This document shows positions 26,276-35,455 of a DNA stretch of 64,000 nucleotides, in pieces; the first letter of the stretch is position 1, and every line of letters starts with the position of its first letter. This stretch comes from Butyrivibrio sp. XPD2006. GTDB lineage: Bacteria; Bacillota; Clostridia; Lachnospirales; Lachnospiraceae. A model generated the notes under the pieces. That model was not told the DNA's origin. It saw only the letters and a list, made by a program, of their open reading frames with translations, and did not search any database. The stretch covers positions 165,180 through 229,179 of the forward strand of contig NZ_ATVT01000006.1 of assembly GCF_000420865.1 (NCBI RefSeq). Reading direction: 5' to 3'. The position numbers and the translations under genes are program-made.

Positions 26276-28768
26276 ATGCCTCCTGCAAAAGACAATAGCG
26301 CAGAAAGAAAAAAGATCGCGGAGCACGTGGTCAAGCATATCGACGAAGCACTGGAAAAAGGCTGGGTGAAGGTATTCTACCAGCCTGTTATTCGTGCGCT
26401 CACAGGGCAGCTGTGCGGTGCCGAGTCTCTGGCAAGATGGATAGATCCCGAATACGGTTTCCTCTATCCCGATGTCTTCATTGGGGCTCTCGAAGAAAGC
26501 AAACAGATTCCAAAGCTGGATTGCTGGATTGTAAAAAAAGTCTGCTCCGATATATCAGAGCGTCTTCACAATGGTCTGGACGCCGTTCCGGTGTCGGTCA
26601 ATTTCTCAAGACTTGATTTTGAAGCTGCTGACATGCTCAAGGTTTTAGAGGATGCAGTGAATGAATATGATATTCCCAGGGACTACATTCATGTTGAGAT
26701 TACCGAAAGCATGATCGTTTCCGACGCCGAGCTGATGACATCTGTGATCGAGAGCTTTAGAAGCACCGGTTATGAAGTCTGGATGGATGACTTCGGAAGC
26801 GGATACTCTTCTCTCACACTGCTTAAGGATTATCATTTCGACACCCTGAAACTGGATATGAAATTCCTCCATTCCTTCACCGACAGGTCCAAGGCCATCA
26901 TCACTTCAACCGTCACCATGGCCAAAGAAATAGACATCATGACTCTGGCAGAAGGTGTAGAAACAGCAGAACAGGTGGAGTTCCTTAAGAATATCGGTTG
27001 TGGCAGACTTCAGGGCTACTTTTATGGCAAACCAATGCCAATTGACGAATTCTTTGAGCACATCAACACATGCGGTATAGATATTGAAAAGAGACAATGG
27101 CGTCATTACTATGACGTTGTAAGTTTCAGTGCCAGACGTACTGATGAATCCCTTGCCCTCATCGAAGATGACAACGGAAAATTCAGAACTCTTTTCATGA
27201 ATGACGTCTACAAACTGCAGATCTTTGAAAAGCCCTATAGCCTGGAAATGATCGATCAGATAGTATTCAACTCAGGCTCTCCTTTGGCTGCAAAGCTCGA
27301 AGAATTTGCCCGTAATATGGAACAGTCCAAAAACCTTGAGACCTTCTACTTTACCAGCAACGGAAACATCTTTTGTCTTAAGGGAAAAGAGATTGCTGAG
27401 AATGCCGGAAGTCATGTCATCATGAATTCCATACGCAATATATCCTCAGATGATAGTATTACAAAACATAACACCCTTGAATTCAGATTAAAAGAGCTCA
27501 ATCACATATTTGATTCTGTTGCTCAGATCAATCCGTCCAAAAACTCTATTTATCCGTTGGTTGGTAAATACCGTTATGTTACTGATATAGCAATAGAAAA
27601 CACAACTCTTGATATACGTATTAACGAATTCAAAGAGAATTTCGTAGCCCTGTCCGATGCCAAGAAATTTGAAGAGTTCTGCGATTGGACTACTCTTAAC
27701 GACCGCATAAAAGCATCATCAAAGGGCTTTATCGAAAATATATTCAAGATAAAGCAGGAAAATGGAAACTACGAGTTGAAGGTAATCTCCCTCATGCTTA
27801 TTCCAAGTACCGAGGGAAAAGAATTTCTTTTGTGCACAAAGTCAACTCCCGATGACACAGATTCCATCCTATCAACCAACAAGAATATCTATAATCCGGA
27901 AGATTACGGTCTTAAAGATGCTGATTCAGCCATGTATGCAAAGATGTGGGTAAACACTGTCACCACCTCACACTTAAAGTTCTTCTGGAAGGATAAAAAC
28001 AGAAGATTCCTTGGCGCCAGCAGGTCATTTCTCGATTTCTACGGCTTTACCATTGATGACATCTACGGTAAAGACGACGAAGATATGGGCTGGCATGTGG
28101 ACGGCAAGATATATAGAGATGATGAGTTGGACGTTCTTTCAAAGGGCGCTATAATTGCGAATGTTCCCGGAAACTGCATTGTCAAGGGCGTTCTTCATAA
28201 CATTATGTGCTTTAAGTCTCCTATCTATGATGGAACTAAGATTATCGGTCTCATGGGATACTTCATAGATGTTGATGAAGAAATGCAACGAATGGACAGT
28301 CTGTTCCAGGTAAAGCGTTTGGACCACGTCACCAGCCTCATGAACGGAAAAGCCTTCATGGATGTCCTTATAGACTATGCCAGCGACTACAATGAAAATG
28401 GTACAGACTATGCCCTTATCCTCCTTAGAAACACCAGACATGACAGGGTCATATCCGACTATGGAAAAGAGTTTGCAGATAAAGTCCTTAAGCGCATGAG
28501 TGAAGAGATACTCAAAAGCACTGCTGGCAGCATCGTTGCAGCCAGAGTGACAAACTCAGACTTTGCAATGCTGTCCTATACAACCAAGCAGTCTGAACTT
28601 GATATGTTAACAGAGAAAATTAAAACCGCAGTTAATTCCATTAAAGAAATTGATGGAAACAAACTGACGCTGAAAGTAAGTATAGCCGCCATAGCCCGTT
28701 CTGATAAAGAATCTACCGACGAGAATATGTATCAAAAGCTTCTTGACAGGATTAAAGAACAGGCTTAG
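26276..28768 (+). CDS. EAL phosphodiesterase with PAS and degenerate GGDEF domains
   Basis: This is an 830-residue cytoplasmic protein without membrane segments. EAL domain at about 20-265: GAESLARW (EAL variant ESL, near residue 47), VEITES, MDDFGSGYSSL near 170, KLDMKFL and TLAEGVETAEQ, so the catalytic acids and lysine are present and c-di-GMP hydrolysis is expected. Middle regions look like PAS-type sensors (FFWKDKNRRFLGASRSFLDF near 570). The C-terminal GGDEF-like domain reads RVTNSDFAML where RIGGDEF should be, so it cannot act as a cyclase. ATG 26276 follows GTGGAG; the upstream GTG is part of that site. Confidence 0.9.
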   Translation: MPPAKDNSAERKKIAEHVVKHIDEALEKGWVKVFYQPVIRALTGQLCGAESLARWIDPEYGFLYPDVFIGALEESKQIPKLDCWIVKKVCSDISERLHNGLDAVPVSVNFSRLDFEAADMLKVLEDAVNEYDIPRDYIHVEITESMIVSDAELMTSVIESFRSTGYEVWMDDFGSGYSSLTLLKDYHFDTLKLDMKFLHSFTDRSKAIITSTVTMAKEIDIMTLAEGVETAEQVEFLKNIGCGRLQGYFYGKPMPIDEFFEHINTCGIDIEKRQWRHYYDVVSFSARRTDESLALIEDDNGKFRTLFMNDVYKLQIFEKPYSLEMIDQIVFNSGSPLAAKLEEFARNMEQSKNLETFYFTSNGNIFCLKGKEIAENAGSHVIMNSIRNISSDDSITKHNTLEFRLKELNHIFDSVAQINPSKNSIYPLVGKYRYVTDIAIENTTLDIRINEFKENFVALSDAKKFEEFCDWTTLNDRIKASSKGFIENIFKIKQENGNYELKVISLMLIPSTEGKEFLLCTKSTPDDTDSILSTNKNIYNPEDYGLKDADSAMYAKMWVNTVTTSHLKFFWKDKNRRFLGASRSFLDFYGFTIDDIYGKDDEDMGWHVDGKIYRDDELDVLSKGAIIANVPGNCIVKGVLHNIMCFKSPIYDGTKIIGLMGYFIDVDEEMQRMDSLFQVKRLDHVTSLMNGKAFMDVLIDYASDYNENGTDYALILLRNTRHDRVISDYGKEFADKVLKRMSEEILKSTAGSIVAARVTNSDFAMLSYTTKQSELDMLTEKIKTAVNSIKEIDGNKLTLKVSIAAIARSDKESTDENMYQKLLDRIKEQA

Positions 28769-28793
28769 CAAAAACCCCCGCCCAGGAGGGTCT

Positions 28794-29972
28794 ATGAACA
28801 ATAACGGTAAGGCTGAAAAATTCGATTTCCTATGGATTATCCTCTTCCTCATCATCTTCATCAACGGTTTTGAGGCAGGAGGTTATCAGGCGAGCCTTCG
28901 AAGCATAGGCCAGAACTATGACCTTTCCGAAACCTCCAAAGGTCTTTTTGCTGCCACGGAACTCTTTGCAACAATGCTTGCTCCTCTTCTTCTCGGAGCA
29001 TGGGCAGATGCAAACGTAAAAACCAAGTGCATAAGGATACTGCTGATAATTCAGCTACTTGCTTCTATAGGAATTCTTTTGCTCAACATACAAAGTGCAT
29101 TTGTAATCGGCGTATTCTTCTTAGGGCTCACTACAAGCGCACTTCAGTTCATAACCATAGCTGCCCTTGCAGATACCTATCCCATAAGCGGCAGTAAAAA
29201 AATTGGCTTCATGACTTCCATGTATGCCTTAGGAGCCCTGATTGCTCCCCTTGTGGTTGAATACTATCTAAACAAAGGGCTCTCCTGGAAAGTCCTTTTT
29301 GGAATTCTGGCAGTGGGAAGTCTCATCTCCTTTGCAGGAATTATGGCCTCCGGCAACGAAAAAAGAGAATTTGTCGCAGTTGAAGGCAGCATGAACGAAT
29401 CAATAAAAAAGGGAACAGAATTTGTTCTTATCGGAATCCTGCTCCTTTGCGTTATCATGTGCATCTATGTAGGCTTTGAAAACGGCTTTGCATACTTTAT
29501 CGAAACGCTGTTTGCAGACGTTTTGGATTCAGTCCTTGGCCGCTATGCCCTTTCAGTATTCTGGGCAATGATGATCCCCTCAAGAGTATTTGTGGGTTAC
29601 TTTGCAAAAAGAGCCAGAATCATCCTCATGACTGCTCTTATAGCAATCCCTATAATAACCGTGATTCTGTCCCTTATGGACAACAGCCTTATCGTATTTA
29701 TCCTGTGCATTCCTCTGGGATTTGCCAGCGGCGCTATTTATCCCTGTGTCCTTAACATGATGCTTCCTTTCTCAGGTAAAAACTCTGCTCTTGCCACTGG
29801 AATGATCACTACAGCAACAGGTATCGGAGGTGTTGTTTTTACTGCCCTTACAGGCTTTAACGCAGAGCATCTGGGAATGAGAATGGCAATAGGAATTCTG
29901 GCAGCCTTATATATCTTCTCCATTGCATCTGCAATAATTGCAGGAAAGATGCATAAACAAAACGCCCAGTAG
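28794..29972 (+). CDS. MFS transporter
   Basis: This is a 392-residue protein with about twelve hydrophobic segments of the major facilitator superfamily. A soluble N-terminus of twelve residues precedes the first helix, FDFLWIILFLIIFINGFEAG. The motif A-like loop LLLGAWADANVKTK lies between helices 2 and 3. ATG 28794 follows CAGGAGGGTCT, 25 bases after the EAL gene stop, so the two are probably co-transcribed. The substrate is not visible. Confidence 0.88.
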   Translation: MNNNGKAEKFDFLWIILFLIIFINGFEAGGYQASLRSIGQNYDLSETSKGLFAATELFATMLAPLLLGAWADANVKTKCIRILLIIQLLASIGILLLNIQSAFVIGVFFLGLTTSALQFITIAALADTYPISGSKKIGFMTSMYALGALIAPLVVEYYLNKGLSWKVLFGILAVGSLISFAGIMASGNEKREFVAVEGSMNESIKKGTEFVLIGILLLCVIMCIYVGFENGFAYFIETLFADVLDSVLGRYALSVFWAMMIPSRVFVGYFAKRARIILMTALIAIPIITVILSLMDNSLIVFILCIPLGFASGAIYPCVLNMMLPFSGKNSALATGMITTATGIGGVVFTALTGFNAEHLGMRMAIGILAALYIFSIASAIIAGKMHKQNAQ

Positions 29973-30134
29973 CAGTGTTAGTAATCCATTTTAAGCAATC
30001 AGATACAAAAATAGGTACAAATCCCGTCCCTTTAATTTTGTCATAGTGAAAACAAAGATAGAATATCCATAAAGCCCTGTAATACTTAAAGTGACCCTGG
30101 TTCCACTGCTTTTTGTTTCGGATAGGATGCCGTA

Positions 30135-30500
30135 TTAGTCCTCCAGCATCCAAAATCCAAAGTTCATAACTACTGCTATAACCATTCCTACGCCTGCAGT
30201 AATTATTCGTGTGGTGTATGGGCTGCTATCCCTGAAGAGATAGCAGAGAATCCCTACAGCCACACAGCCCCAGATACCAAGCAGGATTTTCCCAATCTTA
30301 AACATATGTTGGAGGATAAAGGCCACAAGGGCAGCAACGCCAAATATAATCCAAGATGTCTTTTCATCTAGGCCCATATTACGGGTCAGAAAGATTGGCA
30401 CCGCACCTGCCATAAGCGAATTGAGCAGATCAAGCCTGGTTATAAGGACCTTTGCTATTCCAAGTATTATTCCAAGTGGCAGTAAAATTATAGCTAGCAT
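30135..30500 (-). CDS. Small integral membrane protein, unknown
   Basis: This 121-residue protein has about four hydrophobic segments (residues 1-18, 26-45, 50-85 and 95-118) and a short acidic C-terminus. I do not recognise the family. The start MLAIILLP at 30500 follows GGGAGAATCACATT. It lies 17 bases after the tail of a broken replication-initiator gene and was probably co-transcribed with the plasmid-type genes upstream. Confidence 0.7.
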   Translation of the reverse strand: MLAIILLPLGIILGIAKVLITRLDLLNSLMAGAVPIFLTRNMGLDEKTSWIIFGVAALVAFILQHMFKIGKILLGIWGCVAVGILCYLFRDSSPYTTRIITAGVGMVIAVVMNFGFWMLED

Positions 30501-30517
30501 AATGTGATTCTCCCTTC

Positions 30518-30697
30518 TTAAATTGCTCCGCAAGCCAAATCATGGCTTACTTCTGACTGATAATAGCTTCCCATGGTTGTTGGTGCGTTAAACAGTGCTG
30601 ATAACAAATAATTCTTTATATTCCTGACCTTTGTAGTATTGTTCTTCATGCAATCCATGACATATTCAAGATGCATGTTGTTAAGCTTCAGGAACTT
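30518..30697 (-). pseudogene. Replication-initiator 3' fragment
   Basis: The minus strand holds about 60 in-frame codons ending in TAA that read like the C-terminus of plasmid/ICE replication initiators of the RepA/DUF6017 type: a KNNTTKVRNIKNYLLSALFN segment followed by APTTMGSYY and an SEVSHDLA tail. No start exists. It joins directly to the truncated parA gene in another frame at about 30690-30700. Confidence 0.65.
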
Positions 30698-31257
30698 GGA
30701 CTTCCTTCAATCTCGAGCTTAGGATTAAGCTGCTTCTTGACTCTTCCTATGGTCTTGATCAGCTGTTGCAGGCCCTTTACAGGAAGATAAGCTGCCTGCA
30801 CCGGTATAAGCACTGAATCAGCACAAGCCAGAGCATTTATAGTCATCATTCCAAGAGATGGCATGCAGTCTATTATTATGTAGTCATATAGCTCTCTGGC
30901 TTTATCAACGTATTCTCTAAGGATTGTTTCTCTGCTGATCACACCTGTTAATGTGATCTCAAGACTCGAAAGTTCAATGTTACCCGGCATTATATCAACG
31001 CCCTCTTCGTGATGAATGATCCCTTTAGTCACATCCACTGGATCTTCGTTGATGATATTGATAAGTGCATTAGCCAGGGAATAATCAAGATTGTCTGGTT
31101 CTACACATCCAAGACTGATAGTAAGGGACCCCTGAGGATCTGAATCTATCATCAGGACTTTCTTTCCTTCCCTTGCAAGTCCAATACCAAGATTTACGCT
31201 AGTTACTGTTTTACCAACTCCGCCTTTCTGATTAGCTACTGCAATTACTTTACTCAT
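30688..31257 (-). pseudogene. parA: ParA-type partition ATPase, C-terminally truncated
   Basis: The 189-residue frame starts as a normal ParA/Soj: deviant Walker A NQKGGVGKTVTSVNL, Walker A' MIDSDPQGS, and IIDCMPSLGMMTINAL. It breaks off after KKQLNPKLEIEG with an abnormal SPSS tail; the family normally continues for 60-70 residues. The break is where a replication-initiator tail begins. ATG 31257 follows GGAGG and overlaps the stop of the DUF6462 gene. The nucleotide-binding part is complete but DNA-binding and dimer surfaces are missing, so it is probably inactive. Confidence 0.85.
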
Positions 31258-31259
31258 GA

Positions 31260-31721
31260 TCAATCCTCCGCAAATGATTCGATAAATCTATCAATCTTCT
31301 CTGTGTTTACAAGAACAACTCCTTTGACTTTCCTTATAGCTCCTGCATCCTTTCCCCATGACTCAAAGGTATGGAGTCCAACTGAATAAAGCTCAGCTCC
31401 TTCTGCTATACGGACATATTTCTTTTTCCCTAATTTGATAAGATCTTCCAGATCTTCATATTTCTTTCTTGCCATATCGACTTTCTCCTTCTTTTCTGTG
31501 TTTTCATCTGCCAGAGATTCTATGTATGCATCAACAATCTCCGTATCTACTATTGAAGTTTTTCGCAGTGGGATGTTAGCTTCAATTTCCTGGCACAACC
31601 TTACGAAGCCCCAATAACTCATTCCGTACATCCTGGCTCCGTCCTGATAGGAAACAAAGTTCCTGGATCTGCCTTCACAATATTTGTCTAGATCAACTGG
31701 TGGTGGTTTTGGTCGATTCAT
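31260..31721 (-). CDS. Tandem two-domain DUF6462 protein
   Basis: This 153-residue protein contains two copies of the short excisionase-like winged-helix domain called DUF6462: residues about 20-70 (FVSYQDGARMYGMSYWGFVR, then a VDTEIVDAYIESL end) and 100-150 (YVRIAEGAELYSVGLHTFES, then a VNTEKIDRFIES end). The same domain occurs singly at 33671 and 34030. ATG 31721 follows GAAGGAGG. It precedes parA with an overlapping stop/start and is probably a DNA-binding accessory or excision/partition factor; the family function is not settled. Confidence 0.75.
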   Translation of the reverse strand: MNRPKPPPVDLDKYCEGRSRNFVSYQDGARMYGMSYWGFVRLCQEIEANIPLRKTSIVDTEIVDAYIESLADENTEKKEKVDMARKKYEDLEDLIKLGKKKYVRIAEGAELYSVGLHTFESWGKDAGAIRKVKGVVLVNTEKIDRFIESFAED

Positions 31722-31774
31722 CTTTAAGCCTCCTTCTTTGGTGGCCAAGATGTGTAAGAAAAGAAGAATATAAA

Positions 31775-31821
31775 AAGGACATACACATTCTTCTTTTCAT
31801 TTGAAAAATGTATATGTCCTT
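31775..31821. repeat. 15-bp inverted repeat
   Basis: AAGGACATACACATT (31775-31789) and AATGTATATGTCCTT (31807-31821) pair in 14 of 15 positions across 17 bases. It lies just upstream of the DUF6462-parA genes and may be an operator or a transcription stop. Confidence 0.65.
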
Positions 31822-32415
31822 ATATAGTTAGATTTATTTATTGCTTCTGGAGTCAGGCAAGATAACCGGTATTATCTTCTCATGATCAACTGTTCCTCAT
31901 GAATCTGAATCATTTTTTGCCACATTTTGACAACACTAAATGACTCCAATAAGCGAATAGAGCGGAAGTCCGCCAGGTGCAATCTCGGTACTGAACGCCG
32001 TAGAAGGCCGTTGAGCTCCAAAGAAATCGTAGTACTTTTAAGGCACGTTTGGATTTATTTGGACGTTTTTACCTCTCCATGGTATCTCGATTCCCCTTGG
32101 TTCACTTAGAGCTCTTGAGCGTCGGGATTTTTCCGACCGCTTAAGCATCTGTGAACATTTGAGAACATTGGCGAGCATCTATCCTCATCACTGTGCTTTT
32201 GGGGTTCCGCATTTGAGAACATCTGCGGACATTTGACTTCCCCTTAAATTTGTCAGCTGTTTGTCAAAGGCTATATCAGTCACGGTTTTTCGTACTTATT
32301 TCAGCGTATACTTTCTGATACCTTTTACGCTTTTCCTTTGACTAAAAATGCTCGTTTGTCAAAATGTTGTTTTGTCAATTCTGGTTTGTCAGAAAATTTC
32401 TTTTCGGAGTACCAT
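31822..32415. other. Noncoding region with direct repeats beside integrase
   Basis: No gene is supported. The part nearest the integrase carries five TTTGTCA heptamers (32249, 32260, 32355, 32371, 32385). Further away, ACATTTGAGAACAT-type segments recur at about 32155-32235 (GAACATTTGAGAACATTGGC, then GCATTTGAGAACATCTGCGG). This is where an attachment site with arm-type integrase sites is expected. Confidence 0.55.
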
Positions 32416-33657
32416 TTAGAAAACGCCATTAAGCTTTGCTGCAAGCTTCATTATCGATTCTTTGTTTCTCCGATCTGATGAATCAGCATAGATTTCATAA
32501 GTTGTTGAAATCTGTTTGTGCCCCATCACCGCCTGGATCACTTTAGGATTGTCTTCCACCTCGCAGAGCCTTGTAGCAAATGTTCGTCTACAATAGTGGC
32601 ATGTAAAATGCGGAAGTATTATTGGATCTCTGTCTTCCCTGATGGCATCAAGCTCTTCCTCATGATTGTAGTCATTATAGATTCTCTTGATTGCTTTGTT
32701 GACTGAGGGAGCGCTCACAACTGAGCCATACTTATTCTGGAAGATGAATCCGGAATATCCGTCCACCACCGTCTGATTGTAGCCCTTGCCTGCAAGTTGA
32801 TTTTCCTTCTCAAACTGGAATGCATCCTTTACTGTATCCATCATGGGAATGATTCTGCAACCTGCTCTGGTCTTTGGTGTCGAGATCCTGAGCTTTGATG
32901 AGCGGGAGCCTTTCTGAGGGTAGTACGACAGTGTATGATTTACATCTATCCATCCCTCCTTCAGGTCAATGTCCTGCCATCGAAGGCCTGTCAGCTCACC
33001 AATTCGCATCCCGGTTCCAAAGAGTACTGTAAAGAGCGGCCACCAGTGATAATACACCGGACTCATGGCTACATATTCCATGAAGGCTTTCTGTTGCTCA
33101 GGAGTAAGTGCCTGTCTCTCCGTCTCCGATTTTGGAAGTCTCTTCGCAAGTTCTCTCTTTGCACCATCGGTCGGGTTCTTTCTTATTATATCATCCCTTA
33201 CAGCCAACTCGAATGTCGGATGTAAAAGTCCATCTACTGATTCAATAGTAGAAAATGAAAGATGTCTTTCCGTATGCAAAAAGGTGTAGAACTGCAACAC
33301 ATCGGAATACTTCACATCAACAATTTTCTTTTTCCCGAAATCATCCCTGATATAGTGCTCGTAAGTATATTCGTAATTGCTCTGGGTTGAATCCTTCAGG
33401 TCGATCCTTGTTGAAATGTATCTGTCATATGTTGAATTGATGGTTGCTAGGCCAGCGGCATAGATATCAAGTCCATCCAGCTGATCCCTTTTTAGTTTGT
33501 CCTCTTTCCGTCTGAGTTCTAATAAATTATCAGCATATATGTATTTTTTCCTTCCAATAGGATCTGTGTAGATATACATATAACGCTTGTCTGATTTTCT
33601 CTGATGCTCTCCACGGAAGAGGGTGTTACCCTTTAAGTCTTTTCTTGATTCTGCCAT
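32416..33657 (-). CDS. Tyrosine integrase, full length
   Basis: This is a 413-residue ICE-type integrase. The N-terminal arm-binding domain (about 10-60, DKRYMYIYTDPIGRKKYIYA) is of the AP2-like integrase type. It is followed by a SAM-like core-binding domain (about 75-175) and a catalytic domain with Arg in GTGMRIGELTGLRW (near 215), HYCRRTFATRL (near 352), GHKQ and Tyr in EIYADS (near 389). The ATG at 33657 follows a GGAGGAAGC-type site. It is preceded by a DUF6462 gene, as is usual in these elements. It is about half identical by eye to the shortened integrase at 25177. Confidence 0.93.
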   Translation of the reverse strand: MAESRKDLKGNTLFRGEHQRKSDKRYMYIYTDPIGRKKYIYADNLLELRRKEDKLKRDQLDGLDIYAAGLATINSTYDRYISTRIDLKDSTQSNYEYTYEHYIRDDFGKKKIVDVKYSDVLQFYTFLHTERHLSFSTIESVDGLLHPTFELAVRDDIIRKNPTDGAKRELAKRLPKSETERQALTPEQQKAFMEYVAMSPVYYHWWPLFTVLFGTGMRIGELTGLRWQDIDLKEGWIDVNHTLSYYPQKGSRSSKLRISTPKTRAGCRIIPMMDTVKDAFQFEKENQLAGKGYNQTVVDGYSGFIFQNKYGSVVSAPSVNKAIKRIYNDYNHEEELDAIREDRDPIILPHFTCHYCRRTFATRLCEVEDNPKVIQAVMGHKQISTTYEIYADSSDRRNKESIMKLAAKLNGVF

Positions 33658-33670
33658 GCTTCCTCCATAA

Positions 33671-33883
33671 CTACCGTTTTTTCGCGGTTCGTAAATACTC
33701 CTCTACAAGTTCCGGATCCACAAAAACAAGCGTCTTGCTATGTGGATAATAAGCTCCGCAGGCTTCTGCCAACTTTTTCATAGTTGCTCTGCCCACCTTA
33801 AAATACTCCGAAGCTTCTTTGAGTCGCATCAGTCTTGTTGCCTTTGCTTTAGTATCTTTTACAGTAGCAATGTCATTGCCCAT
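33671..33883 (-). CDS. DUF6462 excisionase-like protein
   Basis: This 70-residue protein is a single DUF6462 winged-helix domain: RLMRLKEASEYFKVGRATMK, then KLAEACGAYY and a VFVDPELVEEYL end. ATG 33883 follows AGAAAGGAATCAT. It lies 13 bases upstream of the integrase start on the same strand, the position usually held by an excisionase or directionality factor; that role is inferred. Confidence 0.82.
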   Translation of the reverse strand: MGNDIATVKDTKAKATRLMRLKEASEYFKVGRATMKKLAEACGAYYPHSKTLVFVDPELVEEYLRTAKKR

Positions 33884-34029
33884 ATGATTCCTTTCTGCAA
33901 AAGCTTAAGACGTTTATGAAATTAGACTTGGCTTGAATTCATGAAAAGCACTTCAGCACAATATTATTATGACTCTATTCTAGCGCAGTCGCAAGAACTA
34001 ATCTGAATCTCCCAAGTCCGGTTCTTACG

Positions 34030-34245
34030 TTATCGATTCCTGTTATGTGTCAGAATAAATTCTTCCAGTGTAGGATAATCTATATACACTGTGGCTCTGT
34101 TAATGTAATGATATGCTCCACAGGCTTCTGCCATCTTCCTTATTGTTCTTTTATCCCCGGCTATCAGCTGTGATATCTCTTCATATGTATATAAGCGTTT
34201 CACAGTACTACGGGTTTTCTTTGCCATTTCCAACTGATTATTCAT
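34030..34245 (-). CDS. DUF6462 excisionase-like protein (second copy)
   Basis: This 71-residue protein is a paralogue of the one at 33671: RLYTYEEISQLIAGDKRTIR, then KMAEACGAYHYI and a VYIDYPTLEEFI end. ATG 34245 follows AAAGGAGCTTAAGGTA and is four bases after the stop of the preceding gene, so the two are translationally linked. Confidence 0.8.
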   Translation of the reverse strand: MNNQLEMAKKTRSTVKRLYTYEEISQLIAGDKRTIRKMAEACGAYHYINRATVYIDYPTLEEFILTHNRNR

Positions 34246-34249
34246 TACC

Positions 34250-34837
34250 TTAAGCTCCTTTTTGATCCAAATATAAGTAGGGCCGCTTCATCTCAAGCCA
34301 GAAGAGAGTATTATCTATAACATCATTTCTTGCATTTTTAAATCTCTTCTTCATAGCTTCAACAGTGACTCCCTCAGAGCCGGCAATGGTCGCAAGATTG
34401 AATTCATGCCTGAGATACCTTCTGAAAAGTTCTTTCTCATCTTCAAGTGTCCCGATCTGTTTGTCTACAAGCGCATATGTTTCACGCATATCTTTAAGCG
34501 TAAGTATTTCCCACTTATGCTTTTCATACCTGTCAGCTCCTCGAAGTGCAGTGATATAATCCCCAGCTCTTACTGCCTCCCTCACCAGCTTATCCTCATC
34601 GCCTTCACTGGAAGTAGGATTACCGATGTTAGAGGTCTGGACTCTGACGCCTGTATCTCCGATAGCAGCACGTCTGTTGTATAAACGCTCTGCCTTTATG
34701 GTATCAACAAGACCAAATTCATAAGCATTTACAAATGTCATAAAGCCAGGATAATTATCAAGGATTATCCTTACTCTTTTTTCATCGTTTGCCATCTTGT
34801 AGTCATCGAGAATAGTTGTCTTCTTTCTTGCTCTCAT
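34250..34837 (-). CDS. Unknown protein with sigma-like C-terminal HTH
   Basis: This 195-residue protein is not recognised as a named family. The C-terminal 70 residues (LFRRYLRHEFNLATIAGSEG, VTVEAMKKRFKNARNDVID) resemble a region-4 sigma or ArpU/RinA-type helix-turn-helix, with residues 40-60 (YEFGLVDTIKAERLYNRRA) similar to other such accessory regulators. ATG 34837 follows a GGGGGAGACGCA site. It heads a run with the DUF6462 genes and integrase and could control element genes. Confidence 0.65.
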   Translation of the reverse strand: MRARKKTTILDDYKMANDEKRVRIILDNYPGFMTFVNAYEFGLVDTIKAERLYNRRAAIGDTGVRVQTSNIGNPTSSEGDEDKLVREAVRAGDYITALRGADRYEKHKWEILTLKDMRETYALVDKQIGTLEDEKELFRRYLRHEFNLATIAGSEGVTVEAMKKRFKNARNDVIDNTLFWLEMKRPYLYLDQKGA

Positions 34838-34962
34838 TGCGTCTCCCCCTTTGAAACCGCAGAACTTTTTTCTACCTTATTAATTGTAAGTCCTACGGTA
34901 GCAAAGGTCATTTTACAATCTGTATAAAACTTATAAGATTTGTATAGTGTCAAAGCATACCT

Positions 34963-35187
34963 CTAACTTGCATTCCCTTTTAGAATCCAGTCTGTCGTTA
35001 CATCAAACTTATTTGAGTAAGCAACGACTATATCCGTAGGAAGCGGTCTTCTGTCATTCTCATAAAACGAAACCACTCCTGCGTTCGCAAGTTTAAAGTC
35101 TTTAGCTAAATCTTCCTGCCGGATTCCAGCACTTTCCCTAAGCAACCTTATCCGTTCCCCGACAGTTCTTCCATACAGCTTATCCAT
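34963..35187 (-). CDS. XRE-family regulator
   Basis: This 74-residue protein is almost entirely a Cro/C1-type HTH: GERIRLLRESAGIRQEDLAK, then ANAGVVSFYENDRRPLPTD and a hydrophobic end. The ATG at 35187 follows GGAAAGGGAATTATC. A palindrome AAGTACTT lies at about 35209-35216 upstream, in position to be its own operator. It is probably the element's repressor. Confidence 0.82.
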   Translation of the reverse strand: MDKLYGRTVGERIRLLRESAGIRQEDLAKDFKLANAGVVSFYENDRRPLPTDIVVAYSNKFDVTTDWILKGNAS

Positions 35188-35333
35188 GATAATTCCCTTT
35201 CCAAAAGTAAGTACTTATATATAGAAGAAACTCGTTCATGGAGGACCGCAAATGCTGTTAAATACTCTTCCCAACAATTCTTTTACCTCCTTCGTTTTTT
35301 AACAGTGAGCATATTACCATAGAAACAGGCTAT

Positions 35334-35454
35334 TTCAGTCTCATCCAAATCTAAATTGAATCTAAACTTTGTCGCAATCTTGTCCAATCCCAGTCTAGCT
35401 TTTGTCGCATCTCAGTCTCATTCCAGTCGCATCCCGGTCTCATCTTTGTCGCAT
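35334..35454. repeat. Eleven tandem 11-bp repeats (iteron-like)
   Basis: The 121 bases divide exactly into eleven 11-base units without gaps, with a consensus close to YYYAGTCTCAT. Units such as CTCAGTCTCAT, TCCAGTCGCAT, CCCGGTCTCAT and CTTTGTCGCAT are near-identical in the right half; the left half is more degenerate (CCAAATCTAAA, TTGAATCTAAA). The GTC core falls on the same face of the helix about once per turn. Placement between small regulator genes of a plasmid-like element suggests a replication, partition or transfer binding site. Confidence 0.85.
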
Positions 35455-35455
35455 C

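Noticed and set aside
31927..32109. 60-residue plus-strand open frame upstream of the second integrase
   Set aside because: No ribosome site and no protein-like composition; the stretch is better explained as attachment-site DNA.
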